Of a stretch of DNA of 64,000 nt, positions 21,701 through 32,700 are shown in pieces; the first letter of the stretch is position 1, and every line of letters begins with the position of its first letter. This DNA comes from Trichosphaerium sp. ATCC 40318 (lineage: Eukaryota > Discosea > Flabellinia > Trichosidae), in assembly GCA_038496445.1 (NCBI GenBank), contig JALMLS010000186.1:1-64000 (forward strand), written 5' to 3'. The notes under the pieces were generated by a model, which was given only the letters and a program-made list of their open reading frames with translations, searched no databases and had not been told where the DNA came from. The translations under genes were made by a program, and so were the position numbers.

Positions 21701-24700
21701 TAGCGAATGTAGAGTTCATCAGTGGTATTCACTTCAAGTTCTCAAGTGGTACATCAATCTCTCACCATCAACTCTCGTTGTAGTTCTAAGCTCTCCTGTT
21801 TCTTAGGTTCTATTTTGCCAGGTGGATATGTAGTTGTAGCAGCAGATGCTACTGCGTTTAGAGCCAAGTATGGCTTTTCTCCTGTAGGCTCTTATAAAGG
21901 TAAATTGGGAAAAGCAGGTGGATTGATCATGCTTGCAAATGGAGACAGATCACAAGTGTTTGATTATGTTGACTACAAGTCTGAATCTCCATGGCCAGAA
22001 AACGAGGATGGAAAATCGATAGAACTAATTTCAACTGATCTTGATGGCACCCTTGCTTCATCATGGCGAATTGGTGCAACAGGTGGTACACCTGGTAATG
22101 AAAATTCAGAACCAATACAAGAAGTAAAGATAAACGAGATATTAGCTCACACAGACTTACCTCAAGTGAGTTTCTTTGTTTTCTTGTTTTTTTCTATTTT
22201 TTTTAAGTATAATTTGACCTTAGAGAGATTCTATTGAGATTTATAACCCTACGGATAGTACTGCATTTATAAGTGGTTGGTATCTCACAGACGATGAGCT
22301 TACTCCCAAAAAATGGTTGATTCCAGGGACCTCGGTATGTTTTTTTTGTTATTTGATGTCTATTCATTTTGGTGCTTTTGTTTGTATATCTGGTCATCTC
22401 TATTGACTATGATTAAGATTCCTGCTGGTGGTTATGCTGTACTTGATGACTCTCAATTTGGGTCATCCCTTAAGCTGAGTAAATACGGAGAGACAATCAT
22501 TTTGAGTTCTGGAAACAATGGTTTGCTCACTGGGTACTTTCATAAAGTAACTTTTACTGCTTCTGATAATGGTAAGCTTCATTTTATTGTTGTATTGGTG
22601 AATTATATCTCATGTGGTTTCAATTAGGTGTATCTCTGGGTCGTATGGTAACGTAGAAGGTAAAGAATACTTTACACCTCAACAAAGAGTGACACTTGGA
22701 GAAGAAAACTGCAGGTATGTTATCAAACGAATTGTTCAAAAAACAAGCTGTTCATGGACAGAAACCGCTTTAAATTATGCAATGCACAGTTTACTGACAT
22801 ATTATTTTTCTAGACCAGCTGATGGAACGCTTGTTATCACTGAGATTGGATACGACTTCGATCCAGAGTATCTAAAAATAGAAAATATCGGATCTTCAAG
22901 TGTTCAACTTAAAAACAATCAAGATGTACCTTATCGTATCTTTGGTATCTCTGACTTCGATTTTTCGTTGAGCGCCAGCTCTGTATCTCCTGGTGAAGCA
23001 ATTTATGTATCATCAAATCCCAATCTTCTTCGAGATACATTAGGTTTACCACTAAATACAATGGTACATTTTTTAAACAATATCCATATTAAAAAAAGCA
23101 AGGCAACGGACTTCATATGGCTTATCAGCATCTACTAGGTTTATGGACCTTATTTTGGTACTCTAAAAAACGAAGGAGAGACCATAACTCTTGCGAGGTC
23201 AGAGGACGAAACATCTAAAGTACGTACAGAACAAAAAAGAGAAAACGTTTGTTGTAAATTAGGATTTTCCTTTTATTCTCTGACTTTCTTCAAAGGGTTA
23301 TGTGACTATTGACCAAGTAGAATATGGTGTTGAGTCACCTTGGCCAAGTTCTGGAGTTATCAAACGGTAATAGAGGAAAATACTAGTTGAACAAAGTGCA
23401 CTGACCCAAGTTTTTGTAGTATTTCATTCAACAGTTTTGGAAGTGATCCAAATAATTGGGCTTCATTGCGTCCTACTTGCAATCAACCATCTGAATGTCC
23501 AGTTATTGATACATGCGCTCAGGTATTTATCGCACAAGCTACTGTACACTAAAATATTGATTTAGCCAACATGCTCAGGTGGTAAGTGCATGTACACTAA
23601 AAAGTCTTGCTCAGCTTCCAGCAGCAACTGCCAAGCAATGTGTTGTTTGAGTTCTGGTTGCTCTGATTTTGATTGTACACCAACAACATCACCGCCAACA
23701 ACACAATCGCCAACAATTCCTCCCACAACACTTCCACCAACACAATCACCAACAACACGTTCCCCACTACCAACTCAACCAAATTTCATTCCTACAGCCC
23801 CTATACAGCCATCTTCTCCTTCACAACCTACTTCTTCCACTATACAACCAACTACCGCTTCTCCAAGCACTCAAGTTGTACCGATTGTTTGATTTTTAAG
23901 CATATGGCCATTAGAAACTCATGTTCTTTATAGAAACCCGGTTGCGATAAAGATATCGAGCCAATATTCGAATGTATTGAGATTTCTCCAAATGTTAATC
24001 GTCTATGGTTCAGCTATAAGTCTTACAATAATATAACATGCACCAGAGATCGCGTTGTTGACGCTTGGGCCAATACAATCTTGGTAAGAAGAAAAAACAA
24101 AGAATGTTTATTAAGTCTCTTTTCTAGGTATCAGATTACAAAGAGTTCAAATCAGGTATCAACCAGTTTGCTGGGTATGCAGTATACAATAGAACAACTC
24201 CTAGATGGGGTATAAACGGTATTTCTGTGCGCATTACAGACGAAATAAAGGAATGCCTTACAGGTAAGAAACTAAGACACTTTTTTGATGTAGTTATCTC
24301 AAGTTTTACTTAGAATTGTTCTTTATGATTTCATTCAAGAACGAATCTGGTTCTGGTGTTGACCTTGATGTGGTTAAAGAAGCTCTTGATACTTATATAG
24401 ATCTAGATAAAGATCAATTACAGCTAAGAGTACTAAAACCGTCAACAAGAGAATCACATATATCAACAGAAGTCTTTGTTACTGTTAAAGAATCAGGTAC
24501 CTACTTTATTTCGAAGAAAAGTTGTCCAAATGGTATACCTTCTTAATTACTTTCTTAGACAAAATTTCTGCTGTAAGCGTAATGTACGATATATGTACAT
24601 TAATGGTATACGATGAAGTAAAGAAAAGTGACATGTTAGCTTCTCATGGTGAGTCTAAAGTTTTTTGATGCCTTTCTGCTTAAGCCCTTGAGTTGAAGCT

Positions 24701-24878
24701 GACAATCATTGTAGGTTTACTTGTTGACACATGTACTGTTAGCACACCAACATTTGCACCAACAAGAAGTAAACCACAAAGACCTTTTATATCAGGTTCT
24801 ACTGCTAATTATAGCCTTCCAAGTGTTATTACACTTGGTTTTGTTACTTATTACTTTTTTATGTACTCCAATAAATAG
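18789..24878 (+). CDS. CotH-kinase / lamin-tail-domain surface protein 1, 1319 aa, 30 exons
   Basis: Thirty exons from 18789-18882 to 24715-24878 join in frame. A signal peptide (ending SQAQT) is followed by a CotH kinase-like domain: RIGIEIRGQ, KKQYSVETR, then YLGLYLFMEKPHKRDKNRID in exon 6 and WDFNFAY in exon 9. Three lamin-tail domains follow (starts LVINEIMYDA, VKINEILAHT, LVITEIGYD), then a Cys-rich knot, a Thr/Pro-rich stalk (23.69-23.88 kb), an extra Cys-containing module (23.93-24.66 kb) and a hydrophobic C-terminus suggestive of a GPI signal. CotH kinases phosphorylate secreted proteins; on the surface of Mucorales they act in adhesion. Relative to its paralogue one C is missing near 22654; the frame survives only if the acceptor at 22655-22656 replaces the old one at 22626-22627. 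Confidence 0.85.
23690..23877 (+). repeat. Thr/Pro-rich low-complexity stalk within CotH gene 1
   Basis: The coding sequence here is a run of PTT, QSP and SQP triplet-like units, typical of an O-glycosylated stalk lifting a domain off the cell surface. The paralogue at 36 kb diverges exactly here, which marks this as the breakpoint between shared and unshared C-termini. Confidence 0.7.
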
Positions 24879-25138
24879 TCGTTTTAGTTAATTTTTGCAT
24901 CTTGCTGATGGTGATGAAACAACAGTGGGCTACCTGATAAAGGTAAAATCACTGGTTTTTACTTCTCTGTCAACTCAAGGCAATAGTTTAGGTCGCGCAA
25001 GTCGACCAGTGCTACTTCCTCGGTGTTTACAAGGGGAGGGGTCGTTGCGACTTAATGAAATTTCCCTTTTGACATTCGCTAGTTAGATAATTATTTTATT
25101 CTTAATTTATTGACAAATAAATCTCAAAAACAATCGCC

Positions 25139-25828
25139 TTAGTATCGTACAAATGTTTTTGTAAAATATTCATGTTCTGGTTCAGTAAATGAAAAGTATG
25201 GCTCACGTGATTTCAAGAATACGATCTTTTTTCTCGTGACATAATTGCACCTTGGAGCAGAACTAATGGTAACAGTGTAATCCATTTCTATATCACTAGT
25301 CTTAAACCAAACAGGTACTCGAATTTTTATACCTGGTCTTGCAGCTGAGAACTCTGTTTCAAAGGAAGGGAACTGACAACGGAAGATTACAACATCTGAT
25401 AAGCATACACCAGTTTTGTTGAAAGATTTTTCAACTTTTGCAAGCCTGTAAGCCCTGAGAACCCTTTTCATACTTACAAAGCATGTGGTATGATAGTAGT
25501 GAAAGAATGATAAGAATCCATACCCCAGTACTTTTGGTGTCGTCTGAATATAAAAGTTTTCCGTTGTTTCTTGCTCTCTAAGTCTAGTCTAGCCATATTA
25601 GCTCTTCCATGATATTTTATCCCCGTTAAGTCCTTTTCTGCTGAATAGCTTAAAATCATCTCTACAATGCTTTCTCCATACACGCCATGCGTATGATATT
25701 GTTTTATGCCATGAAAAGGAAACAGTAGAACAATTAAGCATAGAAAACGAGTCTAGGTGTTCTACAAGTAAATAAATCCATAAGTGTTCATCTACACGTA
25801 AGTATTGTGGGTTTTTAAGAGACATCAC
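25139..25828 (-). pseudogene. F-box-like gene, broken copy of 62481-63170
   Basis: The sequence aligns with the intact 229-residue gene at 62.5 kb. A deletion of two bases near 25592 creates TAA and TAG stops right after the ISWK motif, and a four-base deletion near 25480 restores the frame, so the C-terminal third (MKRVLKAYRLAKVEK onward) is back in register. The middle of about 37 codons is read in the wrong frame. A CACGTG touches the ATG directly. Splicing out the shifted part seems unlikely because the paralogue has no intron there. Confidence 0.75.
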
Positions 25829-26393
25829 GTGAAACTTCCAGCCTTTGGACCGAAAAGTCAGAAAAAAGAAACTATTTGACTTTTGAGCTGTAACCAGCTG
25901 AAAATTTATGGTTGTAAAGAGTCCCTCAAAGAGATCAATTGCAGTGTAAGTGTTTACATTGGTGTTCTTTAGTCATGCCTGTCACGAACTCAAAACACTG
26001 TCCCTAAAAGTCGTAAACAGAAGCTATATTCACTAGTGAAGCTGCTCTGCAAGTTTTGTAAGCGGAATTGTTAAGGAAAAAAAGAACTAAAGGCAATGAA
26101 CGAAGTGGCGTGAAAAGTAATACAATTTCTGAGTTCACTGTAGAATAACCTTACCGCCTTTGGTCCTTCAAATATAACGTTCACAGTGCACCTAAACTAC
26201 CGCTGCATTGGCAAGTAGAGGCTGTTTTTGCGAATTGTTCAGTTAAACAGGTTTCGCACTTTGAACAAGTGACCTCACCGTAGCAATATACAAGTAGATT
26301 TGTCTAAAAAAACCTTTTTCCTATATTTACAAATATTCAATGATAATGTTTAGTGTATTGTCACGAATTCAATGAAAACAAGTTTGTCATGTG
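25829..26393. other. Intergenic region, no gene seen
   Basis: This is the divergent region between the F-box pseudogene and the ependymin-like gene. No coding exon or repeat is recognised. Confidence 0.4.
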
Positions 26394-26420
26394 ATGAAAA
26401 AAAACCAAAAAGTTACAACA

Positions 26421-27273
26421 ATGAAGTACCTTCTCTCTCTACTCTTAGTATTCGTCGCTTGCGCTTTAGCAGCTCCTTCCCTTCCGTCAGACTTCATTGC
26501 TAATGTTGACCTGCACGAGACAGGACCTGGAACAGAAATTTTCGCGAGAGGAAGAGCATACATCTCGTACTCAACAAAAAGAGAAGCATTTAAGGGTGTT
26601 TCTTTTGACTATCGTGTTTTGGTAGAGTTTTACCGTTTCTTTGATCAACAAGTAGAGTACTTTGTACGTATCCGTTTTTGATAGCATCTGACATTGTTTG
26701 CTCAAGGCACAAAACTTTAGTCAAGCAAAAACTCGGACAACTTTTCTGACTTTCATTCGGTGACAAAAATCGCTTTGTTTCTTCTTGATTCTGTTCTAAC
26801 CTGTAACTATTTTTCGTGCTTTTCTTCATTTGTACTTACTGAATTTTGTTGCAGGTCGACGTTGAGAGTAAAAAATGCACCAAAAAGACAATAGACATCA
26901 AAATGTTTGAGCCTTATGGTTTCTTGAAAGATGCTACAAAAGAATTCCGTCCATGCCTTTCTTTCGGATTTGATGGTCGTACTGGGGAAGAATGGAAGGT
27001 AATTAGCGATTTCATACCACGTAATTATAAAGCTCAAAGCACTAGCTAGTGTTAACACACGTGTTTCAAACGCATTTTTAAAATCATTTCTAATATCTTT
27101 TCTAGTTGGTAAGCAATGCCCTTAACCAGACTGCTTGTTTGAATTATGATGAATCAATGCCTTACTGGCATAAAATACAAGATAATGGATACGAAAGATT
27201 CACGATTTACGATTCTTTCGTTCCTGGAGAACCTAAAGACTCTGATTTTGTTTTGCCTTCATGGTGTAATTAA
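26421..27273 (+). CDS. Secreted ependymin-like protein, 184 aa, 3 exons
   Basis: Exons 26421-26663, 26855-26998 and 27106-27273 join in phase 0. The chosen ATG at 26421 starts a perfect signal peptide (MKYLLSLLLVFVACALA); an in-frame ATG at 26394 would add nine residues. The mature protein opens LPSDF, has spaced cysteines, and ends VPGEPKDSDFVLPSWC, closely resembling the conserved end of ependymin-related proteins. These are secreted, calcium- or lipid-binding beta-sandwich proteins found in animals and amoebae; the exact role is unknown. The family call is from memory of the motif pattern. Confidence 0.65.
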
Positions 27274-27837
27274 TTCATAATAAAATTCATTTTCCGTCCC
27301 ACACCAGCTTTTTAAGGAAGCTGCGCAGCTTCAAACCAAATTGAATCTGCCTTTGTTTTCTATTTTACTCAAACATTACTTGTTTTACATTCGTAACACT
27401 GTTTCACTTATAAAACGTAAGCAAAGTACATTTGTACTGTCAGTATAGAAAGTAATTTCAAATGCTCGCAGTATCGATCATACACCAATGTGATAGATGA
27501 TTGGGTTGCCCAACTTTCCAGTGTAAAGCCATTAAAGTTGTACGGTACTAAAATGTATATTATGTGACTAAGTGAAATAACTTAAAGGAGTTGAGGTAGT
27601 TTTCTTGACAACCATTTTTAATTTCTGGTAGAACCTTTTCGCAAAAAGGTACCACCCTTCAGTCCGTATCAATAGCTTGCTAGGAGATTTCGGAAGTGGT
27701 AGCCAACAACTGTGTGACACACTTGGTGTTATACCACTACACTTAAAAACAAATTCATCTTGCGAAGAAAATTGTTGTCAAGTGACAAAAAAACAATCCG
27801 CTTAATCTAAGGTGTTGAACGTGAGATTTAGTTTATT
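27274..27837. other. Intergenic region, no gene seen
   Basis: This lies between the convergent ends of the ependymin-like gene and the F-box/MORN-like pseudogene. No coding pattern or repeat is recognised. Confidence 0.4.
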
Positions 27838-28590
27838 TCATAGTTTTCTTTTATGTTTTTTGCCTTTCAGAACACGATATCTGTGTGTTCGTGTACCATT
27901 ATCATAAACATCATGTACATACAAAACACCTCTGTCAGACCACTCCTTGCATTCTCCATGTAACTTACCATAGGCATAACAGTAATGTTTCCTAAATACA
28001 CTGGAACTATCCCACTCTTTGTACTCTCCATACAAAACATCATCAACATAAAAGCATTGTACTTATAATTCGCCATTGTGAAACCCATCCTTTAATTCAC
28101 CATTTAGCTTATTGTTGACATAAACATGGTGTTTGAGTATCTGGCCTGAACGACTCCACTCTTTATACTCTTTATGTAAATATCCATTGACATAAAAGCA
28201 ATTCACAGCCAATTGCCTTGAATTGGTATGCCACTCTTTATATTCTCCGTGCAAGTCATCACCAGCATAAATGTAAGAGGTATGGTGGTCCGAGTGATAG
28301 GGATAAAGGTTAACTTTATTATACGTCTTAAAGGTCTGACTTAATTACAATAAAGCGTCCATACAAAAAACACTCTTTAAATACTTCTCCAAAGTAATGT
28401 TCCTCATATTTTCCTTCTTTTTTGCCGTTAACAAAATTACATACGTATGTTTTGACAGTATTGGCCATTTAACGTAAAGTTCGTGGAGGTTAAAAAGAAA
28501 ACAACTCTCCATTTCCCTAAACAACGATAAGCGTTTTGTATAACAACCGATATTACCACTATTTGTGTAGTTGATTGAGGCTATCACGTG
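27838..28590 (-). pseudogene. F-box/MORN-like repeat gene, broken copy
   Basis: The reading frame aligns with the intact gene at 28731-29399: a ELYVKWPILSKH segment near the start, then repeats of the form GEYKEW-x-G-x-L. A frameshift near 28480 moves the repeats (NFVNGKKEGKYEE) into another frame, and a TAA in place of a Lys codon near 28068 interrupts the repeats. The remaining repeat blocks are still recognisable down to 27838. It lies head to head with the intact copy, about 140 bp apart, so the pair arose by an inverted duplication followed by decay of one side. Confidence 0.7.
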
Positions 28591-28730
28591 ATATACAAGT
28601 GTCCAATGTCGAAAACAAGAAAGATATTCCGAGAAAGTTTGAAGCCATAAGTTGAACAGTTGAAATCTTTCGGAGTATAAACATGCTGACCGTTACTTGT
28701 TTAGTGGTTTAATAAATAGCTTAAAAAGAG

Positions 28731-29399
28731 ATGAATTCACTTCTCCCTGTAGAATTACAACTTGATATAATCGAATTAGACCTTGAAGCGTACCTAAAGT
28801 GGCCTATGCTATCAAAACGTACAGCAACAGCAACAAGGTTCAATTACCAGTTAGAAAGACATGGTACATGGATAAAAATCAATAGAAAGGTAGGATACCA
28901 CAAACGAGGGAAATTAAAGACAAAATGTCGCTATATCAATGGTAAACTTGATGGAGAATACAAGGAATGGCATGATAGTGGTGTATTACATGTTTTCTGT
29001 AACTATAAAGATGGTAAACTAGATGGCAAGTTCAGGAGGTGGTATAAAAATGGTAAGCGTCATGAAGTGATTGATTATGTTAATAACAAGAAAAATGGGT
29101 TGGAATTGAGGTTTGGAAGAAAAAATACATTGTCTATGTGTATGTACTTGAATGGTAAGAAAGAAGGTGAGTGTAAGAGGTGGTATCGTAAACTTAAAGT
29201 ATTGAAAGCTCAGTGTAATTATCACAATGATAACTTACATGGAGTTTACAAGATGTGGTATTTGAATGGTAACCTAAAAGTTGAGTGTAATTATGATAAT
29301 AATGTACTACATGGTGAGAAGAAAACTTGGTTGGAAGATGGTACTCTGCAAAATAAATGCAATTTCATTCATGGCAAACAAGACGGAGTATGGTTGTAA
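28731..29399 (+). CDS. F-box protein with MORN-like repeats, 222 aa
   Basis: A single open exon. The N-terminus (LLPVELQLDIIELD) resembles an F-box. From residue 50 on there are about seven repeats of roughly 22-24 residues, each with the pattern Y-x-N-G-K-L-x-G-E-x-K-x-W. This is the pattern of MORN and of the bacterial YwqK-type repeats, which form beta-hairpin ladders. An F-box joined to such repeats suggests an SCF adaptor in which the repeats bind the substrate. The intact frame contrasts with the broken twin at 27.8-28.6 kb. Confidence 0.7.
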   Translation: MNSLLPVELQLDIIELDLEAYLKWPMLSKRTATATRFNYQLERHGTWIKINRKVGYHKRGKLKTKCRYINGKLDGEYKEWHDSGVLHVFCNYKDGKLDGKFRRWYKNGKRHEVIDYVNNKKNGLELRFGRKNTLSMCMYLNGKKEGECKRWYRKLKVLKAQCNYHNDNLHGVYKMWYLNGNLKVECNYDNNVLHGEKKTWLEDGTLQNKCNFIHGKQDGVWL

Positions 29400-29776
29400 C
29401 GTATATCTTCTAAAGTTGTAGTTGCCTGGTCTTTACAGATGTAAACTGAAATTTTGTAATCACATATTGGCTGTACAATCCCTGTTTTACAGACGTTTGA
29501 GACTAAGGAAGGTTGACGACTTTGTGTGCAAGTCAATTCAGAGTTGAGGCAACGGCTAGAGGCAATTTTTACGCAATGAGATGTTCAGAAAGTTTTTTGG
29601 TTTTTTCGGTTGCAGTTTAATTTTCTGTCTCTACTTTGAATAAAACAAGAATATCAAGGTTTGCTCCTCCAATATGTGTTGTTTGTAGCAAATTTCTTTA
29701 GCTTAAAGGTATGCTCGTTTCAGTATGTAACCAAGATCGGAACACAGGATAGCTTTGCGTAGATTAAATTTTATTA
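29400..29776. other. Intergenic region, no gene seen
   Basis: Convergent 3' ends of the F-box/MORN-like gene and the CLU/LRR gene. Nothing recognised. Confidence 0.4.
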
Positions 29777-32700
29777 TCAAAGAACTTGTGATTTTAATTT
29801 TAGATGTGGTTTCGCCATTTTAAGAGCAATTAAAAAAGGTTTTGAAAGTTTTACACAAAATGATACATTAAGCTCTCTAAGAAGATTACATTGTCCTGTA
29901 AGGTTTTTAATATGGTCTTCTTGTATCTCTTGACACCCAGAAGCATTCAAAATATTCAGTAGAGTACTTGTATTTGCAATAACATCAACAACTTTTGATA
30001 ATTTTCTGCATCCTGACATACTGAATTCGAGAAGATGTTTCAAGCTATCTTTGTACTTAATAAAAGGTTCATCTGTTAATAGCCCCAAACCAGTTAATAA
30101 TAATACTCTTAAGAACTTGCAATTTTTCAATAGTGATGTTATACCAGCGTCATCTAGAAGGTAAGAAAAAAGTTAGCGAGAAAAAAGTAAGAAAAAAAGC
30201 TTGTTGTTTATCGGGCAAGAGTCGATAACAAAGACAATTCTTTTCGTGAAGATTGGTATGTATTGACAACATATTAAAGTAATTGAATTAAATCAATAGC
30301 ACAAACTTGAATTTTAAGATCAACAAAGCACCAAAGGAAAGCGAAGAAAAAAAAAGGAAAAAAAATTCTTACCAACTAAAGAGCAGTCTGATATTTTAAG
30401 TGTTGTTATGTTATGTGAGTATTGTGATAGAGCAATTATAACATCACTGTTAACCTTACGAAGTCTAGACATATTCACATAATCATACTTGATACCATGA
30501 GAAAACATATCCTTGAGCTCATCAGCACCAAAGGCGCCTATAAAAAAAAAGGTTATAAAATTGAAGTTCCACTTCTTTAGTGTACCTTCACCACAATAAG
30601 GCATATCAAGATGTGTTAGATTCAAACAACGCTTTCCTATACCACTAATATTTTTCATTCTAGGGCAACTCCTTATTGACATAAAAGAGTTAGAAAAAAA
30701 CCAAAAGAAGCACAAAGCGTTCAACAGAAAAAAAGTAAAAAATAAGCTCACCCAATGTAGAGAGTTGTAAGCTTCGTTAGGTGTTTTGCAACGCTTGATA
30801 GCGTTGTAAAATGTGTATGTCCTATCCTTAGTATACGTAATTTTGTCAAAGCTTGAGCTAATAGCTTAAGTGTCGCATCTACACCTTGAACACACCAAGA
30901 AAGTGTTAAAGAAGTAAGGTTTGTAAGTTTTGCGATATAAGTCAACATGTGATTTTCAATATCCTGATGTGCACCCAGATTTAGCGTTTGCAATTGACCA
31001 AAGTCTTTAGGAAACGATATAAGAAGACTCTCATCAATAGGACAAAAGGGTAGCACTAAAACACAAAAAACTTGTTAGTTCACAGAAAGAATTATCAAGT
31101 TGGAAGAAAAGACAAACAACATACCTAAATGCTCAAGTGGGGTTCTCTCCTTAGCTCCTATGATAGCTTCTGATCCCCATGTACCCATGTACCCAATCTT
31201 AAGGTATTTTAGACACTTCAAGTTCTTTCCTATGCCTGCCATTGCCTCAGGACCACAACAAGGAGGATCTGTTAAACTCATGTAAGTTAACTTTGTTGCA
31301 TTCTTTGCTATCATTTCTACGGTCTTTACTGTCACACTTGTTTTAGAAATATTAATATGGCGCATCTTAGAAGCGTATTTTTGAAATTTACTAAACGAAC
31401 TGTCTGTCACATTCGCACAACCTATTCAAAAGAAATGTAAGAAAAAATCAAGAAACAAGAAACAAACGATAGTCGTAACTTGCCTTCAATGCTGAGGTGT
31501 ATGAGTTCTTTTAAGCTACTCAATAACATCTTTAATACATCATCAGTTATATTTGTACGATCAACCTCTATTAACTTGAGGCAGACAAGTTTTTTAATAT
31601 CAACTATGTTTGCAACATTGACTTTGTTCATTCTAAGTTCAGTTAAGGAAGTCAATACGGCCAAAGCTGGGATACATTTGTCGTTGATCAAAAGGCATTT
31701 GGAGATATCAAGTGATGCCAAGGATGTAGAAAAACGTGATAGGGATTCCAAGAAAGGTAATGAGATACTTGTATCGCATACAGAAAGCGAAACAAGCTTT
31801 TGTTTTGCAGCAAATGTGAAAGATCCTTTAAGTAATTGTGCTCCAGTTAAATCAAGTGTTTGAACATTAGGACAACTAGGCATTATCTCAGAAAGAATAT
31901 TATCTGTTATACCATAGCAAGAAGATAAGTTAAGTTTGGTAAGTGCGTTATAGGTTAAGACTTCATTCCCGTTCGCCTTGAAGAGCTACAAAAAGTAAGC
32001 TTCGAGTTCTCATTGAAATAGGAAAAAAGTGAGAAACAATGTTCGATTCCTTACCGAAGCACGTGCTTTTGATTCTAAGAGTTTTGAGCACATTGATAGG
32101 TCAAGAGACTTAACCATTGCTAAATGATGTTGTACAGTGCTTATAAATGGTGGTAGACAAAGAATAATCATCAGAACCCATTGAAGTATCTCTCCTTGCT
32201 TAGCAAGTGCCATTTCAAGATAGTGAGGGAGTTTATCAGGAAAGTCCATCGCTATAGCCTACAGAAAGGTCAGTTGAAGTAAATATTGTACTAGTGACTT
32301 ACTTCAATATGGCAAGCTGCTTCTCTTAAGGTTAGAGTATGTATATCACCTTCTTCATGCTCAAATAGCTTTGCGCCAATGAAAGCATTTGTTGAATGAA
32401 AATTGAATAGTAAATCAAAAATATACAGATGAGACCAATTTACAGAAGTACTATCTTGGCTCATAGAAATAACTACTTTATAGCATTTTATAGCCTAAAT
32501 TAATTAAAACAAATTTGTACAAAGGAAAAAACGTGAAGTACGTGACAAAAGATGTTGTAAGCTTTTGAAAAAAAAAATGAAAAAAAAATCTCTCGCAAAG
32601 AAAAAACGCTTTCGTCATCATACCTCAACAACATCATCAAAAGACTCTATAAAAGGTTTTGTATACGCTCTTGTTCTAAACACATTTCCAAGTGCGAAAA

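Noticed and set aside
32464-32464. ATG as the start of a separate LRR gene
   Set aside because: The exon is open upstream to an acceptor at 32495 and joins the CLU/TPR exons in frame, so an internal methionine is preferred; kept as an alternative.
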